The position numbers and the translations under genes are program-made. This document shows, in pieces, positions 55,142-62,912 of a stretch of DNA of 64,000 nucleotides. Source of the DNA: Mariprofundus sp. (lineage in GTDB: Bacteria; Pseudomonadota; Zetaproteobacteria; Mariprofundales; Mariprofundaceae). Where the stretch lies: NCBI GenBank assembly GCA_021772835.1, contig JAJFLE010000080.1, positions 1 through 64,000 on the forward strand. The letters run 5' to 3'. Within the stretch, counting starts at the first letter, position 1, and the number at the start of each line of letters is the position of its first letter. The notes under the pieces were generated by a model. The model saw nothing but the letters and a program-made list of their open reading frames with translations, was not told the DNA's origin and ran no database searches.

Positions 55142-56244
55142 TACGAGTATTACGGGGCATGGACTGGATATTGTTGGCTGCCATCATCAGTCTGGCTGTG
55201 CTCGGACTGGTCACGCTATACGCTGCTGTGCATCAGGGTGATGCGGGACTCTGGCAGAAGCAGTTTACATTCTGGGGCATCGGGTTTATCGCATTTCTGA
55301 TCTTATGTTTTGTGCCTCTGCGCCTGCTTGGCCTGATCAGTTGGCCATTTTATGCTTTGGCGTTGCTGCTGCTGGTGCTTGTACCACTGGTGGGAGATGT
55401 ACAGATGGGGGCCAGACGCTGGCTGAACCTTGGCATTGTTAATCTACAACCCTCCGAGCTGATGAAATGGGCTTTGATGTTAATTCTGGCCAGCTGGTTT
55501 GCCACTAGAGAAGCAAACTCACTAAGGGACATTGCTGTTGCCTTAATGCTTGCAGTGGTTCCGGCGGCACTGATTGTGAACCAGCCTGACCTTGGTACGA
55601 CGCTGGTGCTGTTGTTTGCAGCAACGTCCTTGCTCATTGCTGCAGGGCTACCCTGGCGCTGGTTCGGCATAGCAGTCATTGCCGCGATTGGATCGTTGCC
55701 TGCATTATGGCATTTCATGCATGATTATCAGAAGCAGCGTGTATTAACCCTGCTCGATCCGCAGTCCGATCCTTTAGGCGCGGGTTACCATGTGATTCAG
55801 TCGACCATTGCCATTGGCTCCGGTGGCCTGACGGGTAAAGGCTTTTTGCAGGGAACACAGGGACGACTGCATTTTCTGCCTGAGCAGCATACCGATTTCA
55901 TCTTTGCGGTTCTGGCCGAAGAAGGCGGCTTTATAGCTGTAATGTTATTGCTGTTATTGTACACGATCCTGATAACACGCATGCTGATGATCAGCAACCG
56001 TGCTCACAGTCGTTTCGCATCACTGATCTGCATCGGGGTCGCATCTATCTTCATGCTCTATATTACGGTCAACATCGGTATGGTGTCCGGAATGTTTCCC
56101 GTGGTAGGGCTGCCCCTGCCCTTTATCAGCTATGGCGGCTCTGCCATGGTGACCATGCTGGCCGCACTTGGTCTGGTGATGCGTGTCAGTATCGAATCAA
56201 AGGACAGAATACCCTGGCAGCGCCCTGGCAGCCCGTTGGCATAA
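55138..56244 (+). CDS. rodA: Peptidoglycan polymerase RodA
   Basis: A 368-residue SEDS-family glycosyltransferase with about ten membrane helices. Family segments are LQPSELMKWALML, NQPDLGTTLVLL, PEQHTDFIFAVLAEEGGF (with the essential Asp) and GLPLPFISYGGSAM. It polymerises lipid II with PBP2 during elongation. Last gene of the rod operon. Confidence 0.97.
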   Translation: MIRVLRGMDWILLAAIISLAVLGLVTLYAAVHQGDAGLWQKQFTFWGIGFIAFLILCFVPLRLLGLISWPFYALALLLLVLVPLVGDVQMGARRWLNLGIVNLQPSELMKWALMLILASWFATREANSLRDIAVALMLAVVPAALIVNQPDLGTTLVLLFAATSLLIAAGLPWRWFGIAVIAAIGSLPALWHFMHDYQKQRVLTLLDPQSDPLGAGYHVIQSTIAIGSGGLTGKGFLQGTQGRLHFLPEQHTDFIFAVLAEEGGFIAVMLLLLLYTILITRMLMISNRAHSRFASLICIGVASIFMLYITVNIGMVSGMFPVVGLPLPFISYGGSAMVTMLAALGLVMRVSIESKDRIPWQRPGSPLA

Positions 56245-56270
56245 TCCGGGCCCAAAAGGCCGGGTCGGCT

Positions 56271-57071
56271 TCAGGCAGCCATAAACGCCGCACTGAAAAG
56301 GCCTGCAGATAACAGGACAAATACAGTTTTCAGGATCAGACGTAAGGAGTCATCTGCAACAGAAGTGTGCAGACCTGCAGCCCAGGCGCTGCTCACAGGT
56401 ATTACGAGCAATATACCCAGCCAGGCTGCAAACAAAAATGGCCACTGTGTCATAATCAGTTCATGCCAGTTTCCTTCCATGGTTAAATTTAATAAAACTG
56501 CAGATGCAGCCATCACAGCGCCACATACCGCAGAGGTGCCAACGGCCTGGCGCAGACTGACATGGCGCCTGAGCAACGGCACCAGCATGGTGCCGCCTCC
56601 TATGCCCAAGAGACCAGAGATATAACCGATGGGACCGGAGAGAGCATGAAGCGATGGCGCCTTCATACGTGTTTGTCGTACCGTTTTGCCATAATCATAT
56701 GCTACCCATGCATTGAGTAGGGCCAACCCCAGAAGAACCCATGATTCCGGCATCTGCAATGTACTCCACAATCCGAGAGCGGCGCCGATAATGAGTCCCG
56801 GCAGCAGCTGGATGAGTTTGCTTTTATCCACATGTTGAAGACGCCAATGGGCTCGGGCTGAAAAAAAGCCGGTGATGACAATGGCCACCATGCTGGCAAA
56901 CACATGAATGCCTATGCCTTCATGGACATGGGGCATCAGTGCATAAAACAGAGGTACATACACAAGCCCGCCACCCACACCAGCCAGGCCCGCCAATACC
57001 CCGCCAATCACACCTGCCCCCACACCAACGGCAAGGCCATATATCAGCAGAGAAGGATCGAATTCAAGCAA
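56271..57071 (-). CDS. TSUP family transporter (TauE/SafE-like)
   Basis: A 266-residue membrane protein with about eight helices and the two family repeats: GLAGVGGGLVYVPLFYALMP in the N-half and LLGIGGGTMLVPLLRR in the C-half. It probably exports or takes up a small anion such as sulfite. It differs in sequence from the TSUP protein at 10693-11577. It converges with rodA across a 26-nt gap. Confidence 0.88.
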   Translation of the reverse strand: MLEFDPSLLIYGLAVGVGAGVIGGVLAGLAGVGGGLVYVPLFYALMPHVHEGIGIHVFASMVAIVITGFFSARAHWRLQHVDKSKLIQLLPGLIIGAALGLWSTLQMPESWVLLGLALLNAWVAYDYGKTVRQTRMKAPSLHALSGPIGYISGLLGIGGGTMLVPLLRRHVSLRQAVGTSAVCGAVMAASAVLLNLTMEGNWHELIMTQWPFLFAAWLGILLVIPVSSAWAAGLHTSVADDSLRLILKTVFVLLSAGLFSAAFMAA

Positions 57072-57076
57072 AGCTG

Positions 57077-57346
57077 TCAGCCAGATCTTGAATGTTTGAA
57101 CAAGAGATAGTTTTGATATTCATCTATCTCCATTTTTCCGAGGATATACAGTTGCTGATCCAGAACAACATCCGGATCTGAGATGTTGTTCTGTTGATTG
57201 TGAAGCGCGGCAGATTTCTGACGCATTTCTGATTCCTGCTGATCAACAGTGCCTGACCGTGACATAGCAGCGTTTCTCCACTCATCCGCACTTTCATATG
57301 CTTGTTTTACTTGATTCATAAGTCGCAATTTACCTGAAAAATCCAC
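57077..57346 (-). CDS. Small Gln/Glu-rich hypothetical protein
   Basis: An 89-residue frame starting at GTG (57346). The more likely start is the ATG at 57319, giving MNQVKQAYESADEWRNAAM onward (80 residues). It looks helical and hydrophilic, with a closing helix LYILGKMEIDEYQNYLLFKH. Its stop is 5 nt from the TSUP start, so the two may be cotranscribed. I recognise no family. The end resembles the short antitoxin-like helices seen in several small proteins, but nothing firm. Confidence 0.5.
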   Translation of the reverse strand: MDFSGKLRLMNQVKQAYESADEWRNAAMSRSGTVDQQESEMRQKSAALHNQQNNISDPDVVLDQQLYILGKMEIDEYQNYLLFKHSRSG

Positions 57347-57367
57347 GAAATCGAATATTTCTGCGAT

Positions 57368-57610
57368 ATGGATGCCTGCGGTGACAGCGAGGCGTTGTTG
57401 AACTATGCCACAGCCTGCTATCGCGTAAGATCGCTAGGGTTACGGCCATGTGTAGATGCAGCTTCCAGGTTGGAAAACAAGGATCTGCGCATGATGGAGT
57501 GACTGGTGAAAAAACAGATTCAGACATTAGCACAGGTTAAAAGGGTGCATAGCTACGAGGGCAGCGCCACCCCGGGGCATTGCCCGGTCATCGGTCTGGG
57601 GTTTTATTGA
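57368..57610 (+). pseudogene. HPt-like remnant with an in-frame stop
   Basis: One frame reads MDACGDSEALLNYATACYRV.. SLGLRPCVDAASRLENKDLRMME, then TGA at 57500-57502, then LVKKQIQTLAQVKRV onward to 57610. The helix pattern with L-G-L-x-P-x-V-x-x-A-S-x-L-E resembles a histidine phosphotransfer domain that has lost its His. No ribosome site precedes it, and it overlaps the end of the hybrid kinase gene on the other strand. Probably a relic; low confidence. Confidence 0.35.
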
Positions 57611-59846
57611 CTGCTGCAGGATAAATCTGCTGTATGTAATCGTGCAGCCCTTCACAACCCTGCCTGAAGGCGACTTCCAGTTTGTTGCAATAGGCAATCA
57701 TGTCCGTATCTCCGATAGCTGCACCGAAGGTCTCAATTTCATTGCACAGTCGTACCACGCCCTGAACGCCAAGCGTGGCGGCAGAACCTTTGAAGCTGTG
57801 AACCCTCAATTGATAGTCGCGTCCACGTCTCTGCTTTGCGGCTAGGCTGAGCTGTGCCAGGTGTTCAAGGCCCGTACTTTTGAATGCACCAAGCAGGTGC
57901 TCACGCTTTTCAGTTGAGCGGATCAGGCTGAGCAGCTCACCGATGATTTCTTCATCCATGATGATGTTATTATCGGATTGAGAGATTTTGCCGGTAAGCT
58001 GCTTCGCCACTCGATTCTCTTGCTGATGACCTGAGTATTCAGCGGAATCTTCCAGCAGTGAGGAGTCCTGAATGGGCTTGCTCAGGCAGTCGTTGGCATC
58101 GGCCTCCAGACATTCACGCACCGTTTGCGCCACGGCATCGACACCAAGCATCGGTACAGGGATGGGTGCTGAGGCATCCATAAAACGGAACTCGTTAAGC
58201 ACATCTTCAGAGTGGTGCATGACACTGGATGCATGCAGGGCATTAAACAGTAACGACTCCTGCACCGGCAGGTGCAACACCGAAGCAAAACCGGCCTCCA
58301 GCATGGCTGGCTCGGCAGATTTATTTTTATTCGGCTCAATCAGGATCATATCAAGGCCAGTAAGATCACTCTTATCACGAACGGCATGGGCAATCAGCGC
58401 CGGGTTACATTGTAGTGCATTGCGATCAAGCAAGAGAACATCGTATGGCTGGCCAATTGACCATGCATCCATGAGACTGGATAACAGCAGTTTTTCATCT
58501 TTGATGACAGTGAAATGCGTGCCCCAGCGGCTGAGCATATCCTCCACAGGAGGCTCTTCGCTGAGCAGAAGTATATGCACACTGGTCAAGTCACGCGCTG
58601 CTGATTCCCCAGTCTGCCGTTCAAAAGGAATTTCAATGGTAAATGTGCTGCCAGCCCCTTCTACGCTGAACAGGTCAATGCTACCGCCCATCATTTTCGT
58701 CAGACTTTTCGCAATGGTGATGCCAAGCCCTGTACCACCGAAACGCCGGATGATCGTCGAATCTGACGGAGAGAATCGTTCGAACATTCTCTTTTTCGCC
58801 TCTTCGGAGATGCCGATACCGGTATCGGCCACCGTGAAAATCAGGCGAGTCTCCGCACTGTCCTGAGCCAGACCAATGCTCATATGCACGCTGCCGTGTG
58901 CGGTGAATTTTATCGCATTGCCGACAATATTGAGTAGCACCTGTTTCAGATGTTTGGGGTCACCCATCAGTGCGGACGGTACCTCCGGATGAACGTTCAA
59001 ATCGATCTTGATTCCCTTTTCAGCAGCCTGAGTTTCAAACATGGCAACCACGCCATGTATCAACGGGTACAGATCAAACGGTTCTTTGACCAATTCAAGT
59101 TTACCTGCTTCAATTTTGGCCATATCGAGAATGCGTTCGATCAATCCAAGCAGATGATAGGCCGACTCTTTGATGACAAAGGCAAAGCGCTTCTGTTCCG
59201 GGTTCAGCGGAGTGCTTAGTGACAGGTCATTCATGCCTATGATGCCATTGAGTGGTGTGCGCAGCTCATGGCTCATATTGTCAATAAACTGGGATTTGGC
59301 CCGATTGGCGGCTTCTGCGGCATCAATGGCACGCTGAAGTTTGAGGATGAGCCTGGCCATGAACAACGGCACAACAAGAATCAGAATCAGATTGCCCACC
59401 GCCATGTGCAGATGTTGCGCCCAAAATGGGTTGAGGATAATCACGGTGAGAAAACCGACAACCGACAGGGCCGTAGCCAGATAGGCATATCTGACTCCAT
59501 AGCGAAAAGCGTGGCCAGTGATAATCCACAGGTAGAGTCCGACAAACAGCATTCCGTCTTCGCCATCGCCATAATACATGCAGATGGTGGTAATGGAGAT
59601 GTCACCGATTGCCATCAGTACCCTGCGCTTACTGTTGCCTGCAGGTGAAAAAACAATCCAGATCAGGAATCCAATGGAGGTTACCAGATAAGCAGCCGCC
59701 ACAATGAGAATAAGATAATTTTGCGTGAATAAGAAATAAGCGCAGATGACAGAAACAAGAATGGCTCGGGTAACCGATTGTGCATATTCAGGGTTATCAC
59801 GTGCTCGCACAATGCCGCTCGTCGCACGTTTGCTGTATTTTTCCAT
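57588..59846 (-). CDS. RpfC-like hybrid sensor histidine kinase with HPt domain
   Basis: A 752-residue membrane kinase. The N-terminus ([17 protein letters not shown]) and five to six helices to about residue 170 are the sensor layout of RpfC. HisKA follows with His193 ([11 protein letters not shown]), then HATPase ([22 protein letters not shown]), a receiver-like domain (about 420-540), a short receiver-like tail (568-593) and a C-terminal HPt with His683 ([11 protein letters not shown]). The receiver keeps Asp474 but lacks the paired acidic motif and the Lys, so it is degenerate. The ATG at 59846 follows GAGGAG. In RpfC the sensor detects a fatty-acid signal; that role here is inference. 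Confidence 0.88.
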   Translation of the reverse strand: MEKYSKRATSGIVRARDNPEYAQSVTRAILVSVICAYFLFTQNYLILIVAAAYLVTSIGFLIWIVFSPAGNSKRRVLMAIGDISITTICMYYGDGEDGMLFVGLYLWIITGHAFRYGVRYAYLATALSVVGFLTVIILNPFWAQHLHMAVGNLILILVVPLFMARLILKLQRAIDAAEAANRAKSQFIDNMSHELRTPLNGIIGMNDLSLSTPLNPEQKRFAFVIKESAYHLLGLIERILDMAKIEAGKLELVKEPFDLYPLIHGVVAMFETQAAEKGIKIDLNVHPEVPSALMGDPKHLKQVLLNIVGNAIKFTAHGSVHMSIGLAQDSAETRLIFTVADTGIGISEEAKKRMFERFSPSDSTIIRRFGGTGLGITIAKSLTKMMGGSIDLFSVEGAGSTFTIEIPFERQTGESAARDLTSVHILLLSEEPPVEDMLSRWGTHFTVIKDEKLLLSSLMDAWSIGQPYDVLLLDRNALQCNPALIAHAVRDKSDLTGLDMILIEPNKNKSAEPAMLEAGFASVLHLPVQESLLFNALHASSVMHHSEDVLNEFRFMDASAPIPVPMLGVDAVAQTVRECLEADANDCLSKPIQDSSLLEDSAEYSGHQQENRVAKQLTGKISQSDNNIIMDEEIIGELLSLIRSTEKREHLLGAFKSTGLEHLAQLSLAAKQRRGRDYQLRVHSFKGSAATLGVQGVVRLCNEIETFGAAIGDTDMIAYCNKLEVAFRQGCEGLHDYIQQIYPAAVNKTPDR

Positions 59847-59992
59847 ACTGGCCACTCCTCGGGTCGTGATCATACCGACATCTTGGCGAACCCATGAAAT
59901 AAAACCTTTGCCACAGCGTACAAGTCGAATCCTGTTTGTATCCTGCCAATACACCTCATCGTCAGGCTACGGTCACAGCAAAAATGGAGCCA

Positions 59993-60196
59993 TTACGTTT
60001 TTTTCGGTCTGGCCTCATACTTAAGGCAGCTGATGTGTGAAGCACCCTGTACATCATAACAAGGAAGTATAGCAGATTTAAATTTGAACGCTTTGCAGCC
60101 ATATGGACGGTTCCGGTCCCAGGTGACAAAATAGTGTTTGCAGCTCATGCAGGGAGCTCTTTTGGATTTATTCGTGTTGTCCAATATGCTGTTCAT
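59993..60196 (-). CDS. Small Cys-rich conserved protein
   Basis: A 67-residue protein with C-M-S-C-K-H-Y-F-V-T-W-D, then R-P-Y-G-C-K-A-F-x-F-K-S, and a final S-C-L-K-Y-E. This pattern is a widespread small protein family of unknown role, in which the four conserved cysteines probably hold zinc or an Fe-S cluster. Its ATG overlaps the Rieske gene stop by 4 nt, placing it in the Fe-S/NnrS gene group. Confidence 0.78.
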   Translation of the reverse strand: MNSILDNTNKSKRAPCMSCKHYFVTWDRNRPYGCKAFKFKSAILPCYDVQGASHISCLKYEARPKKT

Positions 60197-60507
60197 CCAT
60201 CGACATCAACCTTTACCATGTCGTTTTCAACCCGAACAGGAAAGGTATCGATATTTTCGTATGCTGGCGGTGTAAGAGCGTGGCCGTTACGGATGCAAAA
60301 ACGTGCACCATGGCGCGGGCAGATGATCTGGTCACCTTCGCATACACCGCTTGCCAGTTCCCCGCCGTCATGCGTGCAAACATCTTCAATGGCAAAAAAT
60401 TCACCATCAAGATTAAACACTGCAATTTCACAATAGGGTGTATTGATGATCTTACGATCACCCGGCGGCAATTCGCTCACTAGAGCAACATCTATCCATT
60501 CAGCCAT
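60193..60507 (-). CDS. Rieske-type [2Fe-2S] ferredoxin
   Basis: A 104-residue soluble Rieske ferredoxin. Ligands lie in CTHDGGELASG and CPRHGARF, the order seen in biphenyl-dioxygenase-type and SUF-linked Rieske ferredoxins. No oxygenase is encoded nearby. With suf genes, NnrS and a Cys-rich protein in the same direction, a role in electron delivery for Fe-S or nitric-oxide-related chemistry is likely (inference). Confidence 0.9.
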   Translation of the reverse strand: MAEWIDVALVSELPPGDRKIINTPYCEIAVFNLDGEFFAIEDVCTHDGGELASGVCEGDQIICPRHGARFCIRNGHALTPPAYENIDTFPVRVENDMVKVDVDG

Positions 60508-60529
60508 GTTTCCCCTCCACCGTTTGAAC

Positions 60530-61738
60530 TCAGCCCGGTTTCCCGTCTACCCGTGCCCGCATCAGGATAGAGGAATAGCGGATACCAACAATAATAAACG
60601 CAATAATCCAGCACGTTGCGCTGATATGTACTGACATGTCAAGCAACTCCGGCTTGATGATAGGCAGGATCACGCGCATCAGAGTAGCGATGAACATCAG
60701 TACAAATGCAACCGGTATCCATGCCAGTGCCTGAATTGTGCGACCTGTATGGCCGAGTGCGACTCTTGTCATCATGCCTAGCGTAAACATGCCAATGCCA
60801 CCCAGTGTCCAGGCATGTATTGCATGCATGGTCGGCAGATCCATGAGTACAGCAAACGCATAAATCATAAAACCAGCGACCAGCCATGCGTAACCGACAT
60901 GTAATATCCACAACATTGGCTCTTTCAGTACCGCACGGTCAAACCATGAGATCAGCCGCAAGCCATGAATCGCTGCGGCTAGCAGTGAGACAATGATGAT
61001 CAGCCATGGGTTGCCAATTGCGATGGTCGCAGCAACCAGCAACACCGATGGCAGGGCCAGTTTCTCAATCAGTTTGTTGGCAGTCGGTCTTGTTCCAATA
61101 GACCGCTGCATGAAAAATGGCACGACACGACCGGCAATGACCACAATCAGTGCAATAATGATGACAACAGCCAACTGTGAGGCTGGACTGGAAACAGCAT
61201 CAAGAAAACCCAGCACTTCTAAATGCATGGCGGCATTGCACATTCCTAATACTATCAGCAGCACCGGTATCGGATAATTGTTTGCTTGTTTTGATTTCAG
61301 AATTGGGATGCCTATAACGATAGCCAGTACGGGAATAAACAGTATATCGAGCAAGGCAAAGCCAACACCTGGCAAAAATGGGACGGCAGAGAGTAGTCTT
61401 GGAGCTAACCAGAGCAGTGCCAGCAACAGAAGCGATGCACCTGATGGTGTGGGTAAACCTGTCCAGTTACGCACCGAAGTGAGCAGGAAACCTGCGATAA
61501 CGGCGACTGCATAACCGAACACCATCTCATGGGCATGCCAGAGCGGCAGATCAAAGTAGTTGTAGTGCCAGATGCCGGTGGCAAAACCACCGAGCGAGGC
61601 CAGCATCAATAAAACTGCAAACCAGATGCCGAGCAGAAAAAAGGGGCGAAAACCCAATGCCAGCGGTGCCCACGTTTTTGTTTCGGGTTTACTCTCTTCC
61701 GTTGTAATCTGTAGCTTGGTGAAACCGCTATCAGCCAT
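60530..61738 (-). CDS. nnrS: NnrS family protein
   Basis: A 402-residue membrane protein with about twelve helices. WAPLALGFRPFFLLG opens it, LPLWHAHEMVFGYAVAVIAGFLLTSVRNWTG carries the conserved His residues, and HAIHAWTLGGIGMFTLGMMTRVALGHTGR carries the later His set thought to bind heme and copper. NnrS proteins protect against nitrosative damage to metal and Fe-S enzymes. It starts 5 nt after sufT and is probably translated with it. Confidence 0.92.
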   Translation of the reverse strand: MADSGFTKLQITTEESKPETKTWAPLALGFRPFFLLGIWFAVLLMLASLGGFATGIWHYNYFDLPLWHAHEMVFGYAVAVIAGFLLTSVRNWTGLPTPSGASLLLLALLWLAPRLLSAVPFLPGVGFALLDILFIPVLAIVIGIPILKSKQANNYPIPVLLIVLGMCNAAMHLEVLGFLDAVSSPASQLAVVIIIALIVVIAGRVVPFFMQRSIGTRPTANKLIEKLALPSVLLVAATIAIGNPWLIIIVSLLAAAIHGLRLISWFDRAVLKEPMLWILHVGYAWLVAGFMIYAFAVLMDLPTMHAIHAWTLGGIGMFTLGMMTRVALGHTGRTIQALAWIPVAFVLMFIATLMRVILPIIKPELLDMSVHISATCWIIAFIIVGIRYSSILMRARVDGKPG

Positions 61739-61743
61739 AAGTG

Positions 61744-62313
61744 TTAAAACATGCCCAGTTGCAGGCGTGCTTCATCACTCATCATGGATCGATCCCATGT
61801 CGGATCAAATGTCAGGTCTACTTCCACATCGGCCACATTGTCTACACCGAGTACTTTGGCGCGCACATCATCGACAATGAACGGGCCCATGCCACAACCG
61901 GGCGCAGTCAGTGTCATGACGATATCGACATGATTGCCACCATCATCATTGTCCACGATATGAACGTCGTAAACAAGCCCCAAATCTACGATATTGACAG
62001 GGATTTCCGGATCATAGCAGGTGCGCAAAGCAGCCCATATGTCCTGCTCATCCACCGGTCCATCTGTATCTTTTTCTGCTGTTGCTGTTTCGGCTACGGC
62101 GGTTTCCACTCCGACTTCGCCAAAACCCAGTGCATCGGCATCTTTGCCTTCTACACGTGCAAGATTGCCTGAGACACTGACCGTGTAAGAGCCTCCAAGC
62201 TCCTGAGTAATCAATACCATAGCACCTGCCGGAATGGTGACCGGTGTGCCTAGCGGAATCAGAATCGCATCGACATCGCGGGTTGTTGTGATTGTATCGC
62301 CTGCATGGTTCAT
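61744..62313 (-). CDS. sufT: SufT-type Fe-S assembly protein
   Basis: A 189-residue protein. An N-terminal segment typical of long SufT proteins (IPLGTPVTIPAGAMVLITQELGGSYTVSV) precedes a DUF59/MIP18 domain: IWAALRTCYDPEIPVNIVDLGLVYDV and TAPGCGMG, whose Cys is conserved. It helps mature Fe-S proteins. A 4-nt overlap couples it to sufU. Confidence 0.9.
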   Translation of the reverse strand: MNHAGDTITTTRDVDAILIPLGTPVTIPAGAMVLITQELGGSYTVSVSGNLARVEGKDADALGFGEVGVETAVAETATAEKDTDGPVDEQDIWAALRTCYDPEIPVNIVDLGLVYDVHIVDNDDGGNHVDIVMTLTAPGCGMGPFIVDDVRAKVLGVDNVADVEVDLTFDPTWDRSMMSDEARLQLGMF

Positions 62314-62765
62314 TCTGTTTTTGCCGCCTCTTTTGAGTTTTCAATAGCTGATTTCATGGTATGCCAGCAGAGCGAGGCGCATTTGATGCGGCTTGGAAAC
62401 TCACGTACGCCCGAGAGCACAGCAAGTTTGCCCAGAGCTTCTTCATCGGGAGTTTCGTCGAGATCGGCCGTCACCATATGCTGGAAACCTTCAAATTTCT
62501 GCTGAAATTCGCTCACAGGCCTGCCTTTCAGTGTATCCGTCATCAGTGATGCAGAAGCCACTGAAATTGCACAGCCTTCGCCTTCAAATGACACATCTTC
62601 GATCAAACCTTCATCATTCACATTCAGATAAACGTGCAGCCTGTCGCCACAGAGCGGGTTATAACCGTCAGCTTCGTGGTTAAAAAACTCCAGCTTGCCA
62701 AAATTACGCGGACTCTTGTTGTGATCAACAATCACCTGCTGATATAAATCTCTCAAATCAAACAT
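62310..62765 (-). CDS. sufU: SufU-type scaffold/sulfur-transfer protein
   Basis: A 151-residue protein. The three conserved cysteine sites are in NPLCGD, GEGCAIS and RIKCASLCWHT, with the Asp after the first. It accepts sulfur from SufS; in many bacteria it acts as a zinc-dependent sulfur transferase rather than a scaffold. It starts 147 nt after sufS, with an inverted-repeat element between them. Confidence 0.92.
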   Translation of the reverse strand: MFDLRDLYQQVIVDHNKSPRNFGKLEFFNHEADGYNPLCGDRLHVYLNVNDEGLIEDVSFEGEGCAISVASASLMTDTLKGRPVSEFQQKFEGFQHMVTADLDETPDEEALGKLAVLSGVREFPSRIKCASLCWHTMKSAIENSKEAAKTE

Positions 62766-62782
62766 AATAAAAACCTTTTTTA

Positions 62783-62906
62783 CACCACAGAGGACGCGAA
62801 GGAAAAGCCGTTAACTGGCCTAACTGCTCACTCACAGATGGAACAGAAAGCGATAAATGAAAGCCAATCGTTTCATTGCTTATTACCCTCTGTGTCCTTT
62901 GTGGTG
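62783..62906. repeat. Small inverted-repeat element between sufS and sufU
   Basis: Arms at 62783-62802 and 62887-62906 are inverted repeats matching at 16 of 20 positions, beginning CACCACA on each side. An inner 7-bp hairpin AATGAAA/TTTCATT lies near 62855-62876. The whole unit is about 124 nt with no coding capacity. It resembles a miniature inverted-repeat element or a dispersed palindrome. The CCACAGAGG wording is common in environmental bacterial intergenic repeats. Confidence 0.6.
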
Positions 62907-62912
62907 CAATCA

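Noticed and set aside
58072-58866. A 264-codon open frame on the plus strand
   Set aside because: It lies fully antisense to the kinase and HPt-bearing gene; its Ser/Arg-rich translation has no recognisable motif and no ribosome site.
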